Assembly: GCF_900114495.1 (NCBI RefSeq) | Contig: NZ_FOZI01000001.1 | Location: 453,469-517,468, forward strand | DNA from: Dyella sp. OK004 | GTDB taxonomy: Bacteria; Pseudomonadota; Gammaproteobacteria; Xanthomonadales; Rhodanobacteraceae | Direction: 5' to 3' | DNA: 64,000 nt | Shown here: positions 37,321 through 48,171 of the stretch, piece by piece | Numbering within the stretch: position 1 is the first letter of the stretch | Layout: each line of letters starts with the position of its first letter | Made by a program: the position numbers and the translations under genes | Notes under the pieces: model-generated | Told to the model about the DNA's origin: nothing | Seen by the model: the letters and a program-made list of their open reading frames with translations, nothing else | The model's database searches: none

Positions 37321-38756
37321 TTGTGCGTCCTCAGGTTGCCGGCATTCGCCAGCTCCACCGCTGCCGTGCCGATATCGCCGGCGCCGAGCAGCAGCAACAG
37401 ATCGCCATCGCGCAACAGCGCCGGCAGGGTGTCTTTGAATTCGCGCGGATGCTCGATCAGCACCGGATCGACCTTGCCGCGCGCGCGCACTGCGCGCGCC
37501 AGTGCACGGCCGTCGGCACCGGCAATCGGCACTTCGCCAGCCGGATAGACATCCGTCAGCACCAGCACATCGGCTTCAGCCAGTACATTCGCGAAGTCGT
37601 CGAGCAGATCGCGGGTGCGGCTGTAACGATGCGGCTGGAAGCCCACGACCAGCCGCCGCTCCGGCCAGCCGCCGCGCGCCGCGGCAAAGACCGCCGCCAA
37701 CTCACGCGGATGGTGGCCGTAGTCATCGACCAGCAACGCCGTGCCTTTATCCAGCGCAATCTCGCCACGGCGGTGGAAGCGACGCCCCACTCCCTGGAAT
37801 TTCTCCAGCGCGCGGGCGATGGCTTCCGCCTCCACCCCCAACTGCCAGCCAATCGCGGCGGCGGCCAGCGCGTTGAGCACGTTGTGGTGACCCGGCAGAT
37901 TCAGCTTGACGTGCAGCGCGTCCGAACGCCCCGGCAATATCAGATCGAAATGCATCTCGAAACCGTGCTGCGACAGGTTGGCCGCGCGTACGTCAGCATC
38001 CTTCGTATCGATGCCATAGGTCATCACACGACGCGGCGTAGCCTTGGCCAGCTCCGCCACTTCGGGATCGTCCACGCACAACACGGCCAAGCCGTAGAAC
38101 GGCAGGCGATGCAGGAAGTCGGCGAACGCCTTCTTTACTAGCGCGAAGTCACCCTGGTAGTTCTCCAGATGATCAGCGTCGATATTGGTGACCGCAGCCA
38201 CCACCGGCGACAGCATCAGGAACGAACCGTCCGATTCGTCGGCTTCCGCCACCAGATACTGACCGGTGCCGAGACGCGCATTGGCGCCCGCCGCATTGAG
38301 CTGACCGCCAATGACAAAGGTCGGGTCGTAATCGGCTTCCGCCAGCACGCTCGCCGTGAGGCTGGTGGTGGTGGTCTTGCCATGCGTGCCGGCGATGGCG
38401 ATACCGCGGCGGAAGCGCATCAACTCACCGAGCATCTCGGCGCGTGGCACCACCGGGATGCGCGCGGCGCGTGCGGCCGTCAGCTCCGGGTTGTCCTGAC
38501 GAATCGCACTCGAGGTGACCACCACGTCCGTATCGCCGACGTTTTCAGCGGCATGGCCAACATGCACTGTGATCCCGAGCTGGGCCAGTCGCTGCGCGGT
38601 TGCCGAGTTCGACTTGTCGGAGCCGGAGACGGCATAACCCAGGTTGTGCAGCACCTCGGCGATACCGCTCATGCCGACACCGCCAATGCCGATGAAATGC
38701 ACGCGCTGGAACGTGGCCATCAGATCTTCGTGTGCGAGCAGGCGACGCGGCGTCAT
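37317..38756 (-). CDS. murC: UDP-N-acetylmuramate-L-alanine ligase
   Basis: The 479-residue Mur ligase adds L-Ala to UDP-MurNAc. Motifs are [16 protein letters not shown], the ATP site [24 protein letters not shown] and [13 protein letters not shown]. The start overlaps the murG stop (ATGA). Length is normal and no fusion is seen. Confidence 0.97.
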   Translation of the reverse strand: MTPRRLLAHEDLMATFQRVHFIGIGGVGMSGIAEVLHNLGYAVSGSDKSNSATAQRLAQLGITVHVGHAAENVGDTDVVVTSSAIRQDNPELTAARAARIPVVPRAEMLGELMRFRRGIAIAGTHGKTTTTSLTASVLAEADYDPTFVIGGQLNAAGANARLGTGQYLVAEADESDGSFLMLSPVVAAVTNIDADHLENYQGDFALVKKAFADFLHRLPFYGLAVLCVDDPEVAELAKATPRRVMTYGIDTKDADVRAANLSQHGFEMHFDLILPGRSDALHVKLNLPGHHNVLNALAAAAIGWQLGVEAEAIARALEKFQGVGRRFHRRGEIALDKGTALLVDDYGHHPRELAAVFAAARGGWPERRLVVGFQPHRYSRTRDLLDDFANVLAEADVLVLTDVYPAGEVPIAGADGRALARAVRARGKVDPVLIEHPREFKDTLPALLRDGDLLLLLGAGDIGTAAVELANAGNLRTHK

Positions 38757-39826
38757 GCGCTCACCTCAATGCAGGCACGGGCGATCACCGCTGCCGCATC
38801 CGGCTTGGCCAGGGTGCGCGCAGCCTCGGCCATGGCGAGCATCCGCGGGCGGTTTTCCAGCAGCGCGTCCAGGCGCTGCGCAAGTTGCTGTACGTCCAGA
38901 TCACGCTCCTGCATTACTTCAGCCGCACCCGCAGCCACGAGGGCTTCGGCGTTGCGGGTCTGGTGGTCATCCACCGCATAAGGGAAAGGCACGAGTACCG
39001 AGCCGACGCCGGCCGCGGTGAGTTCGGCCAAGGTCAAGGCGCCGGCACGGCACACGGCCAGATCGGCCCATGCATACGCGCCAGCCATGTCTTCGATGAA
39101 AGGCACAATCTGCGCTTCCACACCGGCCTTCGCGTACGCCTCACGCGCCTCATCAAGGCCGCGGTTGCCGCACTGGTGCAGCACCTCCGGACGCTGCGCG
39201 GAGGGCATCTGTGCAAGCGCCTGCGGCAACGACAGATTCAGCGCGCGCGCGCCGAGGCTGCCGCCGAGCACCAACAGACGCGCGCGCCCAGCACGTCCGG
39301 CCATGCGCACGGCCGGTTCCGACAAAGCGGCGATCGCGACACGCACCGGATTGCCGACCCATTCGGCATTCGGCAGTGTGTCGTCGAAACCCTGCATCAC
39401 GCGCTGCGCATGAGCCGCCAGCTTGCGGTTGGTGAATCCGGCAACGCGGTTCTGCTCATGCACCAGCAAGGGACAACGCAGCAGCCGCGCGGCCACACCG
39501 CCGGGACCCGCCACGTAGCCACCCATCGACAGCACGCTGCGCGGTTTCACCGACAGCAGCACGCCGATGGAAGTAAGCAATGCACGCGCCAACATCAACG
39601 GCGCAAGCAGGCGCGTCGCTACACCCTTGCCGCGCAAGCCACCCACCGGCACCGTTTTCATCGGAATACCGTGAGCCGGCACCACCTTGGTTTCCATGCC
39701 ACCCACAGCACCCAGCCACACCACCGGCACGCCCTGAGCGCGCAGCGTCTCCGCCACGGCCAGGCCGGGAAAGATGTGGCCGCCGGTGCCGCCGGCCATG
39801 ATCAGCACGGGTGCGTTCGTGCTCAT
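38753..39826 (-). CDS. murG: Lipid II synthase MurG
   Basis: The 357-residue GT28 glycosyltransferase adds GlcNAc to lipid I on the inner face of the membrane. It has the G-loop IMAGGTGGHIFPGLAVAE, VHEQNRVAGFTNRKLA and the C-terminal donor-site CRAGALTLAELTAAG. The ATG at 39826 overlaps the ftsW stop by four bases; the longer frame belongs to the ftsW region. Confidence 0.97.
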   Translation of the reverse strand: MSTNAPVLIMAGGTGGHIFPGLAVAETLRAQGVPVVWLGAVGGMETKVVPAHGIPMKTVPVGGLRGKGVATRLLAPLMLARALLTSIGVLLSVKPRSVLSMGGYVAGPGGVAARLLRCPLLVHEQNRVAGFTNRKLAAHAQRVMQGFDDTLPNAEWVGNPVRVAIAALSEPAVRMAGRAGRARLLVLGGSLGARALNLSLPQALAQMPSAQRPEVLHQCGNRGLDEAREAYAKAGVEAQIVPFIEDMAGAYAWADLAVCRAGALTLAELTAAGVGSVLVPFPYAVDDHQTRNAEALVAAGAAEVMQERDLDVQQLAQRLDALLENRPRMLAMAEAARTLAKPDAAAVIARACIEVSA

Positions 39827-41070
39827 GCGCTCACCGCCTCGCGCTCGCGCGCGGCGGCCGTGGCGACAGCGGCATTCGCATCCGGTACCGAGGCCGCCGG
39901 CATGCGGGTCGCCATCTGGCGTGCGTCCATGGCACGGTTGATCTCGTAGGTGGCGCGCAACAACACACCCGCCATCGCACAGGTCAACACCATCGACGAA
40001 CCACCATAGCTGATCAGCGGCAGGGTCAAACCCTTGGTCGGCAGCGCGCCGAGATTCACGCCGATCGACACCATGGTCTGCAGGCCGACCATCAGCGAGA
40101 TACCGAAAGCCACATAGCCGGCGAAACGCTGGCCCAGCTCCACACCTTTCAGCCCTATATACAGGCCGCGCCCGACCGTCAGCGCGAACAGGCTCATCAC
40201 GAACAGGATGCCGGCCAGACCGAGTTCTTCGGAAATCACCGCGAAGATAAAGTCGGTATGCGCTTCCGGCAGGTATGACAGTTTCAGCACACTGGAGCCA
40301 AGACCCACGCCGGTCCACTCACCACGGCCGATCGCCATCAGCGATTGGGTCAGCTGGAAGCCGTCGTTGAACGGATCCTTCCACGGGTCCATGAATGAGG
40401 TGAGGCGCTTCACGCGATAGCTTTCACTGGTCGCCGCGATCGCCAGCAACGGCATCAGAGGCAAGCCCATGCCGAACAGGAAGATCGGCCGCGCGCCGCC
40501 CAGCCAGACCATCGCGATCGTCACGCCGATCACCAGCGTCGCCGAGCCGAAGTCGGGCTGCGCCAACAACAGCAGCACGATGATGCCGGCCACCATGATC
40601 GGCTTGAGCAGACCGAGGAAGCGCGTCTCTACGCTTTCGCGGTGACGCACCAGATAGCTGGCGATGTATATCACCAGGATAAGCTTCACCGCCTCCACGG
40701 GCTGGAAGCTGGTGACCATCAGGTTGAGCCAGCGCCGCGCGCCATTGAGGCGCATGCCGAAGACCGGCAGGAACACCGCCAGCAGCAGAATGAAAGCCAA
40801 CATCATCAGCAGGAAGGCGTTCTTTTCCAGCACCTTCAGCTCGGTGCGCATGGCTACGCCGGCCAGCACCAGACCCAGGCCGAGGAACAGCAAATGCTTC
40901 TTGAGGAAGTAGAACGCGCCCAGGTGCTGGCTATCCGCCACGGCGATGGAGCTGGAGGTGATCATCACCAGACCCACGCAGGCCAGACCGACGAGCGCGA
41001 CCAGCAGCGGCAGATCGAAGCTGCCCCGTGGTCCCTGTCGACGTTTTGCCTGAGTGGCGTCGAAAAGCAT
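39823..41070 (-). CDS. ftsW: Peptidoglycan glycosyltransferase FtsW
   Basis: The 415-residue SEDS protein has about ten membrane segments. Conserved stretches include MRLNGARRWLNL, PDFGSATLVIGVTIAMVWLGG, EAHTDFIFAVISEELGLAG and LPLISYGGSSMVL. With FtsI it makes septal glycan from lipid II. Its start overlaps mraY directly; the murD gene that often sits between them is absent. Confidence 0.97.
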   Translation of the reverse strand: MLFDATQAKRRQGPRGSFDLPLLVALVGLACVGLVMITSSSIAVADSQHLGAFYFLKKHLLFLGLGLVLAGVAMRTELKVLEKNAFLLMMLAFILLLAVFLPVFGMRLNGARRWLNLMVTSFQPVEAVKLILVIYIASYLVRHRESVETRFLGLLKPIMVAGIIVLLLLAQPDFGSATLVIGVTIAMVWLGGARPIFLFGMGLPLMPLLAIAATSESYRVKRLTSFMDPWKDPFNDGFQLTQSLMAIGRGEWTGVGLGSSVLKLSYLPEAHTDFIFAVISEELGLAGILFVMSLFALTVGRGLYIGLKGVELGQRFAGYVAFGISLMVGLQTMVSIGVNLGALPTKGLTLPLISYGGSSMVLTCAMAGVLLRATYEINRAMDARQMATRMPAASVPDANAAVATAAAREREAVSA

Positions 41071-42275
41071 CAGCGCACCTTCAACGTGGCAAGGCCGATC
41101 AACACCAGCACGACGCTGATGATCCAGAAGCGCACGATCACCCTGGGCTCGGGCCAGCCCTTGAGCTCGAAGTGATGATGGATCGGTGCCATGCGGAAAA
41201 TGCGCTTGCCGGTGAGCTTGAAGCTCGCCACCTGCAGCATCACCGACACCGTTTCCATCACAAACACGCCGCCCATGATCAGCAGCACGATTTCCTGGCG
41301 GACGATTACCGCAATGGCCGCCAGCGCCGCGCCGATCGCCAGCGCGCCGACGTCACCCATGAACACTTGCGCCGGGTAGGTGTTGAACCAGAGGAAACCC
41401 AGCCCCGCACCGGACAACGCGCCGCAGACGATCGCCAGCTCACCGGCTCCAGGGATCGAAGGGATGCTTAGGTACTCGGAGAACACGCGGTTACCGGCCA
41501 GGTAGGCAAATACACCCAGCGCGCCGGACACCAGCACCGTCGGCATGATCGCCAGCCCATCCAGGCCATCGGTGAGGTTCACCGCGTTGGAGAAGCCCAC
41601 GATCATGAAATAGGTCAGCACCACGAAGAACAAACCGAGCGGCAGGGCCACTTGCTTGAACAGCGGCACGAACAGCGCGGTCTCAGCCACTTCCTTGGCG
41701 CAAGCGACCGGCGCCGCTGCAGGCTCCGTGGTCAGGCGGGTACTCAGCGCAGTCGCCGTGGTTTCCACATGCTGCACCACCGCCGGTATCGGCTTCACAC
41801 AAGGCGGCGGCGTGGTGGGCGCAGTGAAGTACAGGAACAGCGCTGCGATAAGACCGAACACTGACTGCCAGAAGTACTTCCAGCGCGAGGCCAACCCGCG
41901 GCTGTCCTTCAGCACCAGCTTCTTGTAGTCGTCGTAGAAGCCGATCACGCCGAAGCTGATCAGCACCGCCAGCACCACCCACACATAGCGGTTATGCAGG
42001 TCTGCCCAGAGCAAGGTGGCGATAGCCACCGCGAGCAGAATCATCACGCCGCCCATGGTCGGCGTGCCGGCCTTGGATAGATGCGTCTGCGGGCCATCCT
42101 TGCGCACGACCTGCCCCGCCTTCAGGTCCGCCAACTTGCGGATCAGCGTGGGGCCAAATAGTAGCGACATGGACAGCGCCGTAAGCGCGGCCATGATGGT
42201 GCGAAAGGTGATGTACTGAAACAGATGCAGGGCGGTGAAGTGCCGAGCCATCCAGTCTGCGAGTTCAAGCAGCAT
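41070..42275 (-). CDS. mraY: Phospho-MurNAc-pentapeptide transferase, with insertion
   Basis: The 401-residue membrane enzyme makes lipid I. The catalytic motifs are intact: [26 protein letters not shown] and [15 protein letters not shown]. It is about 40 residues longer than the 360-residue Escherichia coli protein. The extra residues (about 152-199) lie between membrane helices 4 and 5, a periplasmic loop, and are rich in Pro, Thr and Ala with cysteines at 159 and 192. The start at 42275 overlaps the murF end by 11 bases. Confidence 0.95.
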   Translation of the reverse strand: MLLELADWMARHFTALHLFQYITFRTIMAALTALSMSLLFGPTLIRKLADLKAGQVVRKDGPQTHLSKAGTPTMGGVMILLAVAIATLLWADLHNRYVWVVLAVLISFGVIGFYDDYKKLVLKDSRGLASRWKYFWQSVFGLIAALFLYFTAPTTPPPCVKPIPAVVQHVETTATALSTRLTTEPAAAPVACAKEVAETALFVPLFKQVALPLGLFFVVLTYFMIVGFSNAVNLTDGLDGLAIMPTVLVSGALGVFAYLAGNRVFSEYLSIPSIPGAGELAIVCGALSGAGLGFLWFNTYPAQVFMGDVGALAIGAALAAIAVIVRQEIVLLIMGGVFVMETVSVMLQVASFKLTGKRIFRMAPIHHHFELKGWPEPRVIVRFWIISVVLVLIGLATLKVR

Positions 42276-43632
42276 CGGATGCGCCCTCCACCGGTTTGTT
42301 GTCATGTAGTGCCGCGACCACCTGCTCCATCCCGGCTGAGCGCGAGCCCTTCACCAGACAGGTAACGCCGCTATGCAGCTGTTGCTTCAGCGACGCGATC
42401 AGCGACGCCTTGTCGGCGTGGTGTTCGCCTTGGGCACCGAAGGCCTCGACCGTCGCCGCACTGAGCGGACCGACGGCGAACAGGCGATCGATACCGTGCT
42501 GTTTTGCGCGCTCACCCATGCTGGCGTGCAAGGCGCGCGCTGTGGGTCCCAGCTCGGCCATGTCGCCTAGCACCAACCAGCGCTCGCCGGCAGCCAGCGC
42601 CAGCGTGTCGATCGCCGCGCCGAGTGAGCCGGGATTGGCGTTGTAGCTGTCATCGATCAGCGTCCAGCCACCCGGCATCGCCTCCTGCTTCAGGCGGCCG
42701 GCGACGCCGGGCACCTGCTCCAGGCCGTCGACGATGGTGTCCAGCGGCACATCGAGCGCGAGTGCGATCGCTGCGGCAGCCATAGCGTTGGCGATGTTGT
42801 GACGACCCGCCAGCGGCAACGCCACTTCGGCATCGCCAGCCGGCGTGCTCAGCACAAAGCGCGAACCGTCCACGCGCTGCTCGACAATGTCGGCGCCGAT
42901 ATCGGCCTTATGGTCCAGCGCAAAGCGCAACTGACGTCGGCCCGCCGCCAGACCGGCAAAGAAACTGGCGAACGCATCGTCGCCGTTGATGATCGCTACA
43001 CCGTCCGCCGGCAATGCCTGATATAGCGCGCCCTTGGTTTCGGCCACGCCTTCCACGCTGCCCATGCGCTCAAGATGCGCCGGCGCAATGGTGTTGACGA
43101 GACCGATATCGGGCCGCGCAATGGCAGCCAGATACGCAATGTCGCCTGGCTTGCCGGCGCCCATCTCAAGCACGGCGTAGTCCGTGTCCTGCGGCATCGC
43201 CAGCAAGGTCAGCGGCAGGCCCAGCTCGTTGTTGTAGTTGCCCGCGTTGACGTGGGTACGGCCATGGCGCGAGAGGATGGACGCAGTCAGCGTCTTCACC
43301 GTGGTCTTGCCGTTGGAACCGGTAATGCCGACCACGCGTACATTGCTCTGCGCGCGCACCGCGCTGGCCAGGTCGCCCAGCGCCAGTTGCGTATCGTTGA
43401 CCACAACCTGGGCAATCGGCGCATCCACTTTGCGCTCGACCAGCGCAGCCACTGCACCGCTCGCCGCCGCCTGGGCCAGGAAGTCATGGCCATCCACGCG
43501 CTCACCCTTGACTGCCACGAACAGATCGCCCGGACCGAGCTTGCGCGTGTCAATGCTGACGCCCGTGATGTCGGCATCAGCGCCGACCAGGCGTCCGCGG
43601 GTCCATAGCGCAATGGCGCTCAATCGCATCAT
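42265..43632 (-). CDS. murF: UDP-MurNAc-tripeptide-D-alanyl-D-alanine ligase
   Basis: The 455-residue Mur ligase attaches D-Ala-D-Ala to the tripeptide precursor. It shows [20 protein letters not shown], the ATP loop [14 protein letters not shown], the [11 protein letters not shown] segment specific to MurF, and [12 protein letters not shown]. Two adjacent ATG codons (43632 and 43629) could serve as start; both overlap the murE stop. Confidence 0.96.
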   Translation of the reverse strand: MMRLSAIALWTRGRLVGADADITGVSIDTRKLGPGDLFVAVKGERVDGHDFLAQAAASGAVAALVERKVDAPIAQVVVNDTQLALGDLASAVRAQSNVRVVGITGSNGKTTVKTLTASILSRHGRTHVNAGNYNNELGLPLTLLAMPQDTDYAVLEMGAGKPGDIAYLAAIARPDIGLVNTIAPAHLERMGSVEGVAETKGALYQALPADGVAIINGDDAFASFFAGLAAGRRQLRFALDHKADIGADIVEQRVDGSRFVLSTPAGDAEVALPLAGRHNIANAMAAAAIALALDVPLDTIVDGLEQVPGVAGRLKQEAMPGGWTLIDDSYNANPGSLGAAIDTLALAAGERWLVLGDMAELGPTARALHASMGERAKQHGIDRLFAVGPLSAATVEAFGAQGEHHADKASLIASLKQQLHSGVTCLVKGSRSAGMEQVVAALHDNKPVEGASDAA

Positions 43633-45101
43633 GCATGCACCTCCAGCGCTGCACGAGCGACTGCAAGATCATCGAAGGGCCGCTTGCCAGCGGCGCCCTC
43701 CTGGTAAGTTTCGTGGCCCTTGCCAGCGATCAGCACCACGTCGCCGGTCTTCGCCAGCGTCAGAGCCTGCCGGATCGCTTCGGCGCGATCGCGCTGGATG
43801 AGGGCATTCTGTGGATGCATCAGACCAGCAACGATCTGCGCCACGATGGCGTCGCCATCTTCGCCGCGCGGGTTGTCATCAGTGATGATGGCGATATCGG
43901 CCAGACGCTCGGCGATGCCACCCATCAGCGGACGCTTGCCGGCATCGCGCTCGCCGCCGCAGCCAAACACGCAGATCAGCCGGCCGGCGCAATGCGCGCG
44001 CAGCGCCGACAGCGATTGCTCCAGCGCATCCGGTGTATGTGCGTAATCGACCACCACCAGCGGCAGTCCATGCAGGCCACCGAGCCGGTTCATGCGCCCG
44101 CTGACCGGCTGCAAGGCTTCCACCGCCGCCACGATGCGCTCAAAGGATTCACCCAGCGCACCAAGACAGGCAACCACGGTCAGCAGGTTCTCCACATTGA
44201 AGCGGCCAAGCAGCCGGCTCTGCAGCGGATACGAACCCCACGGCGTGCGCAGCACGAAGGACAGGCCTTCGGCTGAGGTGGCGATGGCCGCGGCGGTGAT
44301 ATCGGCGTCGCGATCGCCGGTCGCGCTGATGCGCAGCGTATTCACATCGGCGGGCAGGCGCGCTGCAAGCTCGCGGCCAAAAGCATCATCGATATTGATC
44401 GCCGCAACCTTCAGCCCAGGCCAAGCGAACAACTTGGCCTTGGCGTCGCCGTAGGCTTCCATGCTGCCGTGGTAATCGAGATGGTCGCGGGTGAGATTGG
44501 TGAACGCCGCCACTTCGAACGCCACCGCAGCCACGCGCCCCTGCTCGAGGGCGTGCGAGGAAACCTCCATCGCTACATGACTGGCGCCCTGTTCGCGGAA
44601 CAAAGCGAACAGACCCTGCACGCTGATCGCATCCGGCGTGGTGCGCTCACCTTCTTCCAGCTGACCGTGCAGGCCGGCGCCCAAGGTACCGATGGTCGCC
44701 GCGCGATGACCAAGATGTTCCAGCGCCTGCGCCAGCAATTGCACCGTAGAGGTCTTGCCATTGGTGCCGGTGACGCCAATGACGCGCATCGCTTCCGACG
44801 GACGATCAAAGAAACGCGAGGCGATCTCGCCAACCTGTGCATGCAGGTCTTCGATCCATAGCACCGGGACGTCCAGCGCCGGCGCTGTCGCGTGTGGCGC
44901 TTCAGCCAGCACCACACGCGCACCACGCTGCACCGCGCTCGCGGCGAACTCGATACCGTGCCCGCGCGTACCGCGCAGGGCGAAGAAAGCATCGCCGTCG
45001 CGCACGTGGCGCGAATCCAGCGACAGGCCCGAAACGACAATATCGCCAGCGCTCGGGGCGTCGGCGATACCTTTCAATAGTTGGTCGAGGCGCTGGCTCA
45101 T
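43629..45101 (-). CDS. murE: UDP-MurNAc-tripeptide synthetase (meso-DAP adding)
   Basis: The 490-residue Mur ligase has the ATP loop VTGTNGKTSTVQLL (residues 110-123) and VSSHALEQGRV. The ITDDNPRGED segment carries the DNPR motif that selects meso-diaminopimelate, so the cell wall is of the DAP type. The start overlaps ftsI by four bases. Confidence 0.96.
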   Translation of the reverse strand: MSQRLDQLLKGIADAPSAGDIVVSGLSLDSRHVRDGDAFFALRGTRGHGIEFAASAVQRGARVVLAEAPHATAPALDVPVLWIEDLHAQVGEIASRFFDRPSEAMRVIGVTGTNGKTSTVQLLAQALEHLGHRAATIGTLGAGLHGQLEEGERTTPDAISVQGLFALFREQGASHVAMEVSSHALEQGRVAAVAFEVAAFTNLTRDHLDYHGSMEAYGDAKAKLFAWPGLKVAAINIDDAFGRELAARLPADVNTLRISATGDRDADITAAAIATSAEGLSFVLRTPWGSYPLQSRLLGRFNVENLLTVVACLGALGESFERIVAAVEALQPVSGRMNRLGGLHGLPLVVVDYAHTPDALEQSLSALRAHCAGRLICVFGCGGERDAGKRPLMGGIAERLADIAIITDDNPRGEDGDAIVAQIVAGLMHPQNALIQRDRAEAIRQALTLAKTGDVVLIAGKGHETYQEGAAGKRPFDDLAVARAALEVHA

Positions 45102-46915
45102 GGCGTGGCCTCCTCGACGGGGGCGTCATCCACTACTGGCGCGTCAGGTGGCTTGGAGCCGACCAGACCATTGTTGCCTTGCAAGGGGCCACCGACATAC
45201 CAACGGCCGATATTGTCGGGCGGCACGTCGAGCAGGCGCAGCGCGCCATCCATCACCTTGGCGAAGACCGGCGCGGAAACCAGGCCGCCGTAGTAGCTGC
45301 CTTTCCTGGGGTTATCCACCACCACCACCGCAGCGAGACGGGGGTTGCTGGCCGGCACCAGGCCGGCGAAGGCAGCGCTGTAGTTGTTTTTGGAATAGCC
45401 GCCGGCCGTCGCTTTGTGCGCCGTGCCGGTCTTGCCCGCCACCGCGTAGTTCGCGATCCAGGCATACGGCGCCGCGGTGCCGCCCGGCTGGGTGGTGGAC
45501 TCCAGCATCTGCACCAGCTTGCCGGCAATTTCGGGGGCGATGATCTGCTTAGTCTCGCTCTCCGCGCTCTTTACGAACGAGGGCGAATGCATAAGGCCGC
45601 CGTCGCCGATGGTGGCGTAAGCATTGGCCAGCTGCAGCGGTGTGACGTTGAGGCCGTAGCCGTAGGCCATGATGGCCTTTTCCAGCGCGCGCCAGTCACG
45701 CCCCACTTTGAGGTAGCCCGAAGCTTCACCAGGAAAACCGCTATTGGTGCTGTTACCGAAGCCGAAAGCGCGATAGGTGTCGTACATCAGGCCGGTATCG
45801 AGCGTCATCGCGATCTTGGCGGCGCCGATGTTGCTGGACTTCTGGATCACCCCGGTCGGCGACAGCAAGCCATAGGCATGCGTATCGCGGATGTCGTGGG
45901 TCATGTAATAGAAGTGGCCGTTGCCGGTATCGACCATGGGGCCAGTCGGGGTGTACTTGCCGCTGGACAGAGCAGCAGCCATCACGATGGGCTTTATGGT
46001 GGAACCTGGTTCCACTACGTCGGTCATCGCGCGATTGCGGCGCTGATCCGGCTTGCTGCCGCGCACGGCGTTCGGGTTGTAGGTGGGCAGATTCACCATC
46101 GCCAACACTTCGCCGGTGGGCACATCGAGGATCACCATCGAGCCCGAATCGGCCTGCGACTGCTCGATGGTGTTCTTCAGCTCGTTGTAGGCGAGGAACT
46201 GGATGCGGCGGTCGATGCTCAGCGTGAGGTTTTTGCCCGGCTGCGGCGCGCGCACCTGCTCCACATCCTCTACCACGTGCCCCATGCGATCGCGGATCAC
46301 CCGCTTCGCACCCGGCTTGCCAGCCAGCCAGTCGTCGAACGCCAGCTCCAGACCTTCCTGACCGTGGTCGTCGATGTTGGTGAAGCCGAGGATGTGCGAG
46401 GTGACCTCGCCCGATGGGTAGAAGCGGCGGAATTCGCGCTGGCCGTTAATGCCGGGAATACCCAGGCTGAGCACGGCCTGTGCTGCGTCCGGACTCATCT
46501 GACGGCGCAGATAGACAAACTCGCGCTCGGAGCGCTGCATCAAGTACTGCTTGATCTCGCTGGCGTCCGCGCCGATGGCCTTGGCCAGCTGCGGGATGCG
46601 GTCTTCGTTCTCCAGCACTTCCGCCGGATTCGCCCAGATCGACATCACTGGCGTAGACACCGCCAACGGCTCGCCGTTGCGATCGAAGATGGTGCCGCGT
46701 GACACCGCAATCGGCACTTCGCGCAGGAAGCGCGCATCGCCCTGGTTCTGATAGAACTGTTTGCGCACTACCTGCAGGTCGAACGCGCGCGCTACCAGAC
46801 CCAGCGAGGCCAGCGACAACACACCCACCACCACCACCATGCGGCGGCGCGCACTGGGGCCAAGGCCGCGACGGCGCGAGCTGGGCTGGGTCGGAAAGCG
46901 CGGGCGCATGTTCAT
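45098..46915 (-). CDS. ftsI: Septal transpeptidase FtsI (PBP3)
   Basis: The 605-residue class B penicillin-binding protein has one N-terminal membrane segment (MVVVVGVLSLASLGLVA). The transpeptidase motifs are EPGSTIKPIVMAAAL (SxxK), KSSNIGAAK (SxN) and AGKTGTAHKA (KTG). It crosslinks septal peptidoglycan with FtsW. The start overlaps the ftsL stop by four bases. An acidic C-terminal tail (PVVDDAPVEE) follows the enzyme domain. Confidence 0.97.
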   Translation of the reverse strand: MNMRPRFPTQPSSRRRGLGPSARRRMVVVVGVLSLASLGLVARAFDLQVVRKQFYQNQGDARFLREVPIAVSRGTIFDRNGEPLAVSTPVMSIWANPAEVLENEDRIPQLAKAIGADASEIKQYLMQRSEREFVYLRRQMSPDAAQAVLSLGIPGINGQREFRRFYPSGEVTSHILGFTNIDDHGQEGLELAFDDWLAGKPGAKRVIRDRMGHVVEDVEQVRAPQPGKNLTLSIDRRIQFLAYNELKNTIEQSQADSGSMVILDVPTGEVLAMVNLPTYNPNAVRGSKPDQRRNRAMTDVVEPGSTIKPIVMAAALSSGKYTPTGPMVDTGNGHFYYMTHDIRDTHAYGLLSPTGVIQKSSNIGAAKIAMTLDTGLMYDTYRAFGFGNSTNSGFPGEASGYLKVGRDWRALEKAIMAYGYGLNVTPLQLANAYATIGDGGLMHSPSFVKSAESETKQIIAPEIAGKLVQMLESTTQPGGTAAPYAWIANYAVAGKTGTAHKATAGGYSKNNYSAAFAGLVPASNPRLAAVVVVDNPRKGSYYGGLVSAPVFAKVMDGALRLLDVPPDNIGRWYVGGPLQGNNGLVGSKPPDAPVVDDAPVEEATP

Positions 46916-47184
46916 CGGCGCACCAGCTGGATGTCTTGCGGCTTGGGATTGACCATGCCGAGCTTCTGCCGCGCCTCGCTGTCCACACGACGCGGCTCGG
47001 CCCAGGTGGCCTGCTCCAGTTCCAGCTTGCCGTATTCGATATTCAGCTCGTCGCGCTGGTTCTGCAGGCGGGTCAGATCCACAAACAGCACGCGGCTCTC
47101 ATGGCGCGTCCACACCACGCCCACCGCACTGACCAGCACGGCTGCGAGCAGCATCAGCAGGAAGGCGACACCGATCGCCCTCAC
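46912..47184 (-). CDS. ftsL: Cell division protein FtsL
   Basis: The 90-residue protein has an N-terminal membrane segment ([20 protein letters not shown]) and a coiled coil ([20 protein letters not shown]) ending in [15 protein letters not shown], as in FtsL. It assembles with FtsB and FtsQ to activate FtsWI. Translation starts at GTG 47184, overlapping the rsmH stop. Confidence 0.93.
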   Translation of the reverse strand: MRAIGVAFLLMLLAAVLVSAVGVVWTRHESRVLFVDLTRLQNQRDELNIEYGKLELEQATWAEPRRVDSEARQKLGMVNPKPQDIQLVRR

Positions 47185-48107
47185 AAAAGCTTCTCCGCCA
47201 CGCGCAGCACCGCGGAGCGGGCGCGGGGGTTGGCGGCCAACTCGGCCTCGGACGGAAACTGCGCCTTGCCGACCGGCGCCAGCCGCGCGGGCGCGGCCAT
47301 TACCGGCGGGCCGCGACGGCTCCCCTGCACACGGCCGGAGTGATCGCGGATGAACAGCTTCACCGCGCGGTCTTCCAGCGAATGAAAGCTGATGATTGAA
47401 AGACGGCCGCCTACGTTCAGGCGATCCAGGGCTGACTCAAGCCCCCGCTGTAGCGAATCCAGCTCGCCGTTCACACGGATGCGTAGGGCCTGAAAGCTGC
47501 GCGTGGCCGGATGCTTGCCCGGCTCGCGGCGCCCCACGACACGCTCGATCAGCGCGGCCAGCTCGCCGGTGCGGGTGATCGGCTGTTCGGCACGGCGCTC
47601 CACGATGGCGCGGGCGATCTTGCGACTGAAGCGCTCTTCGCCATAAATCCAGAGCACATCGGCGATCTCGCGCTCGCCGGCGTGGGCAAGGAAATCCGCG
47701 ACGCTTTCGCCCTGCGTGGTGTCCATGCGCATATCCAGCGGCGCATCAGCCATAAAGCTGAAACCGCGGGCGGCTTCGTCGAGCTGTGGCGAGGAGACGC
47801 CAAGGTCGAGCAGGATGCCGTCAAGGCCAGCCTCGGTTTCTTCCCACTCGGCGAGGCTGGAGAAATTGGCGTGGCGGATCGACACGCGCGGATCGTCGGC
47901 GAATGCCTTCTGCGCAGCGGCAATGGCGGTGGGGTCGCGATCCATCAGCAGCAGGCGGCCATCCGGACCAAGGCGCGACAGCACTTCGCGGGCGTGCCCG
48001 CCGCGTCCGAAGGTGCCATCCAGATAACGCCCGCCTGCACGCACGGCGAGACCCTCCACTGCTTCACCCAGCATCACCGGGATGTGCCGCAAAACTTGCT
48101 CGGCCAT
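47181..48107 (-). CDS. rsmH: 16S rRNA m4C1402 methyltransferase RsmH (MraW)
   Basis: The 308-residue SAM-dependent methyltransferase shows [13 protein letters not shown], the SAM loop [28 protein letters not shown] and [12 protein letters not shown]. It methylates C1402 of 16S rRNA. The partner enzyme for the same nucleotide (2'-O, RsmI) is encoded about 2 kb upstream in this window. It lies 64 bases after mraZ. Confidence 0.97.
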   Translation of the reverse strand: MAEQVLRHIPVMLGEAVEGLAVRAGGRYLDGTFGRGGHAREVLSRLGPDGRLLLMDRDPTAIAAAQKAFADDPRVSIRHANFSSLAEWEETEAGLDGILLDLGVSSPQLDEAARGFSFMADAPLDMRMDTTQGESVADFLAHAGEREIADVLWIYGEERFSRKIARAIVERRAEQPITRTGELAALIERVVGRREPGKHPATRSFQALRIRVNGELDSLQRGLESALDRLNVGGRLSIISFHSLEDRAVKLFIRDHSGRVQGSRRGPPVMAAPARLAPVGKAQFPSEAELAANPRARSAVLRVAEKLL

Positions 48108-48171
48108 GCCGCACTCCCGCTCCCGTCCCGTCCCGTTTTCTTGCTTTTCTCTACGCCGCTACCGTGGCCGG

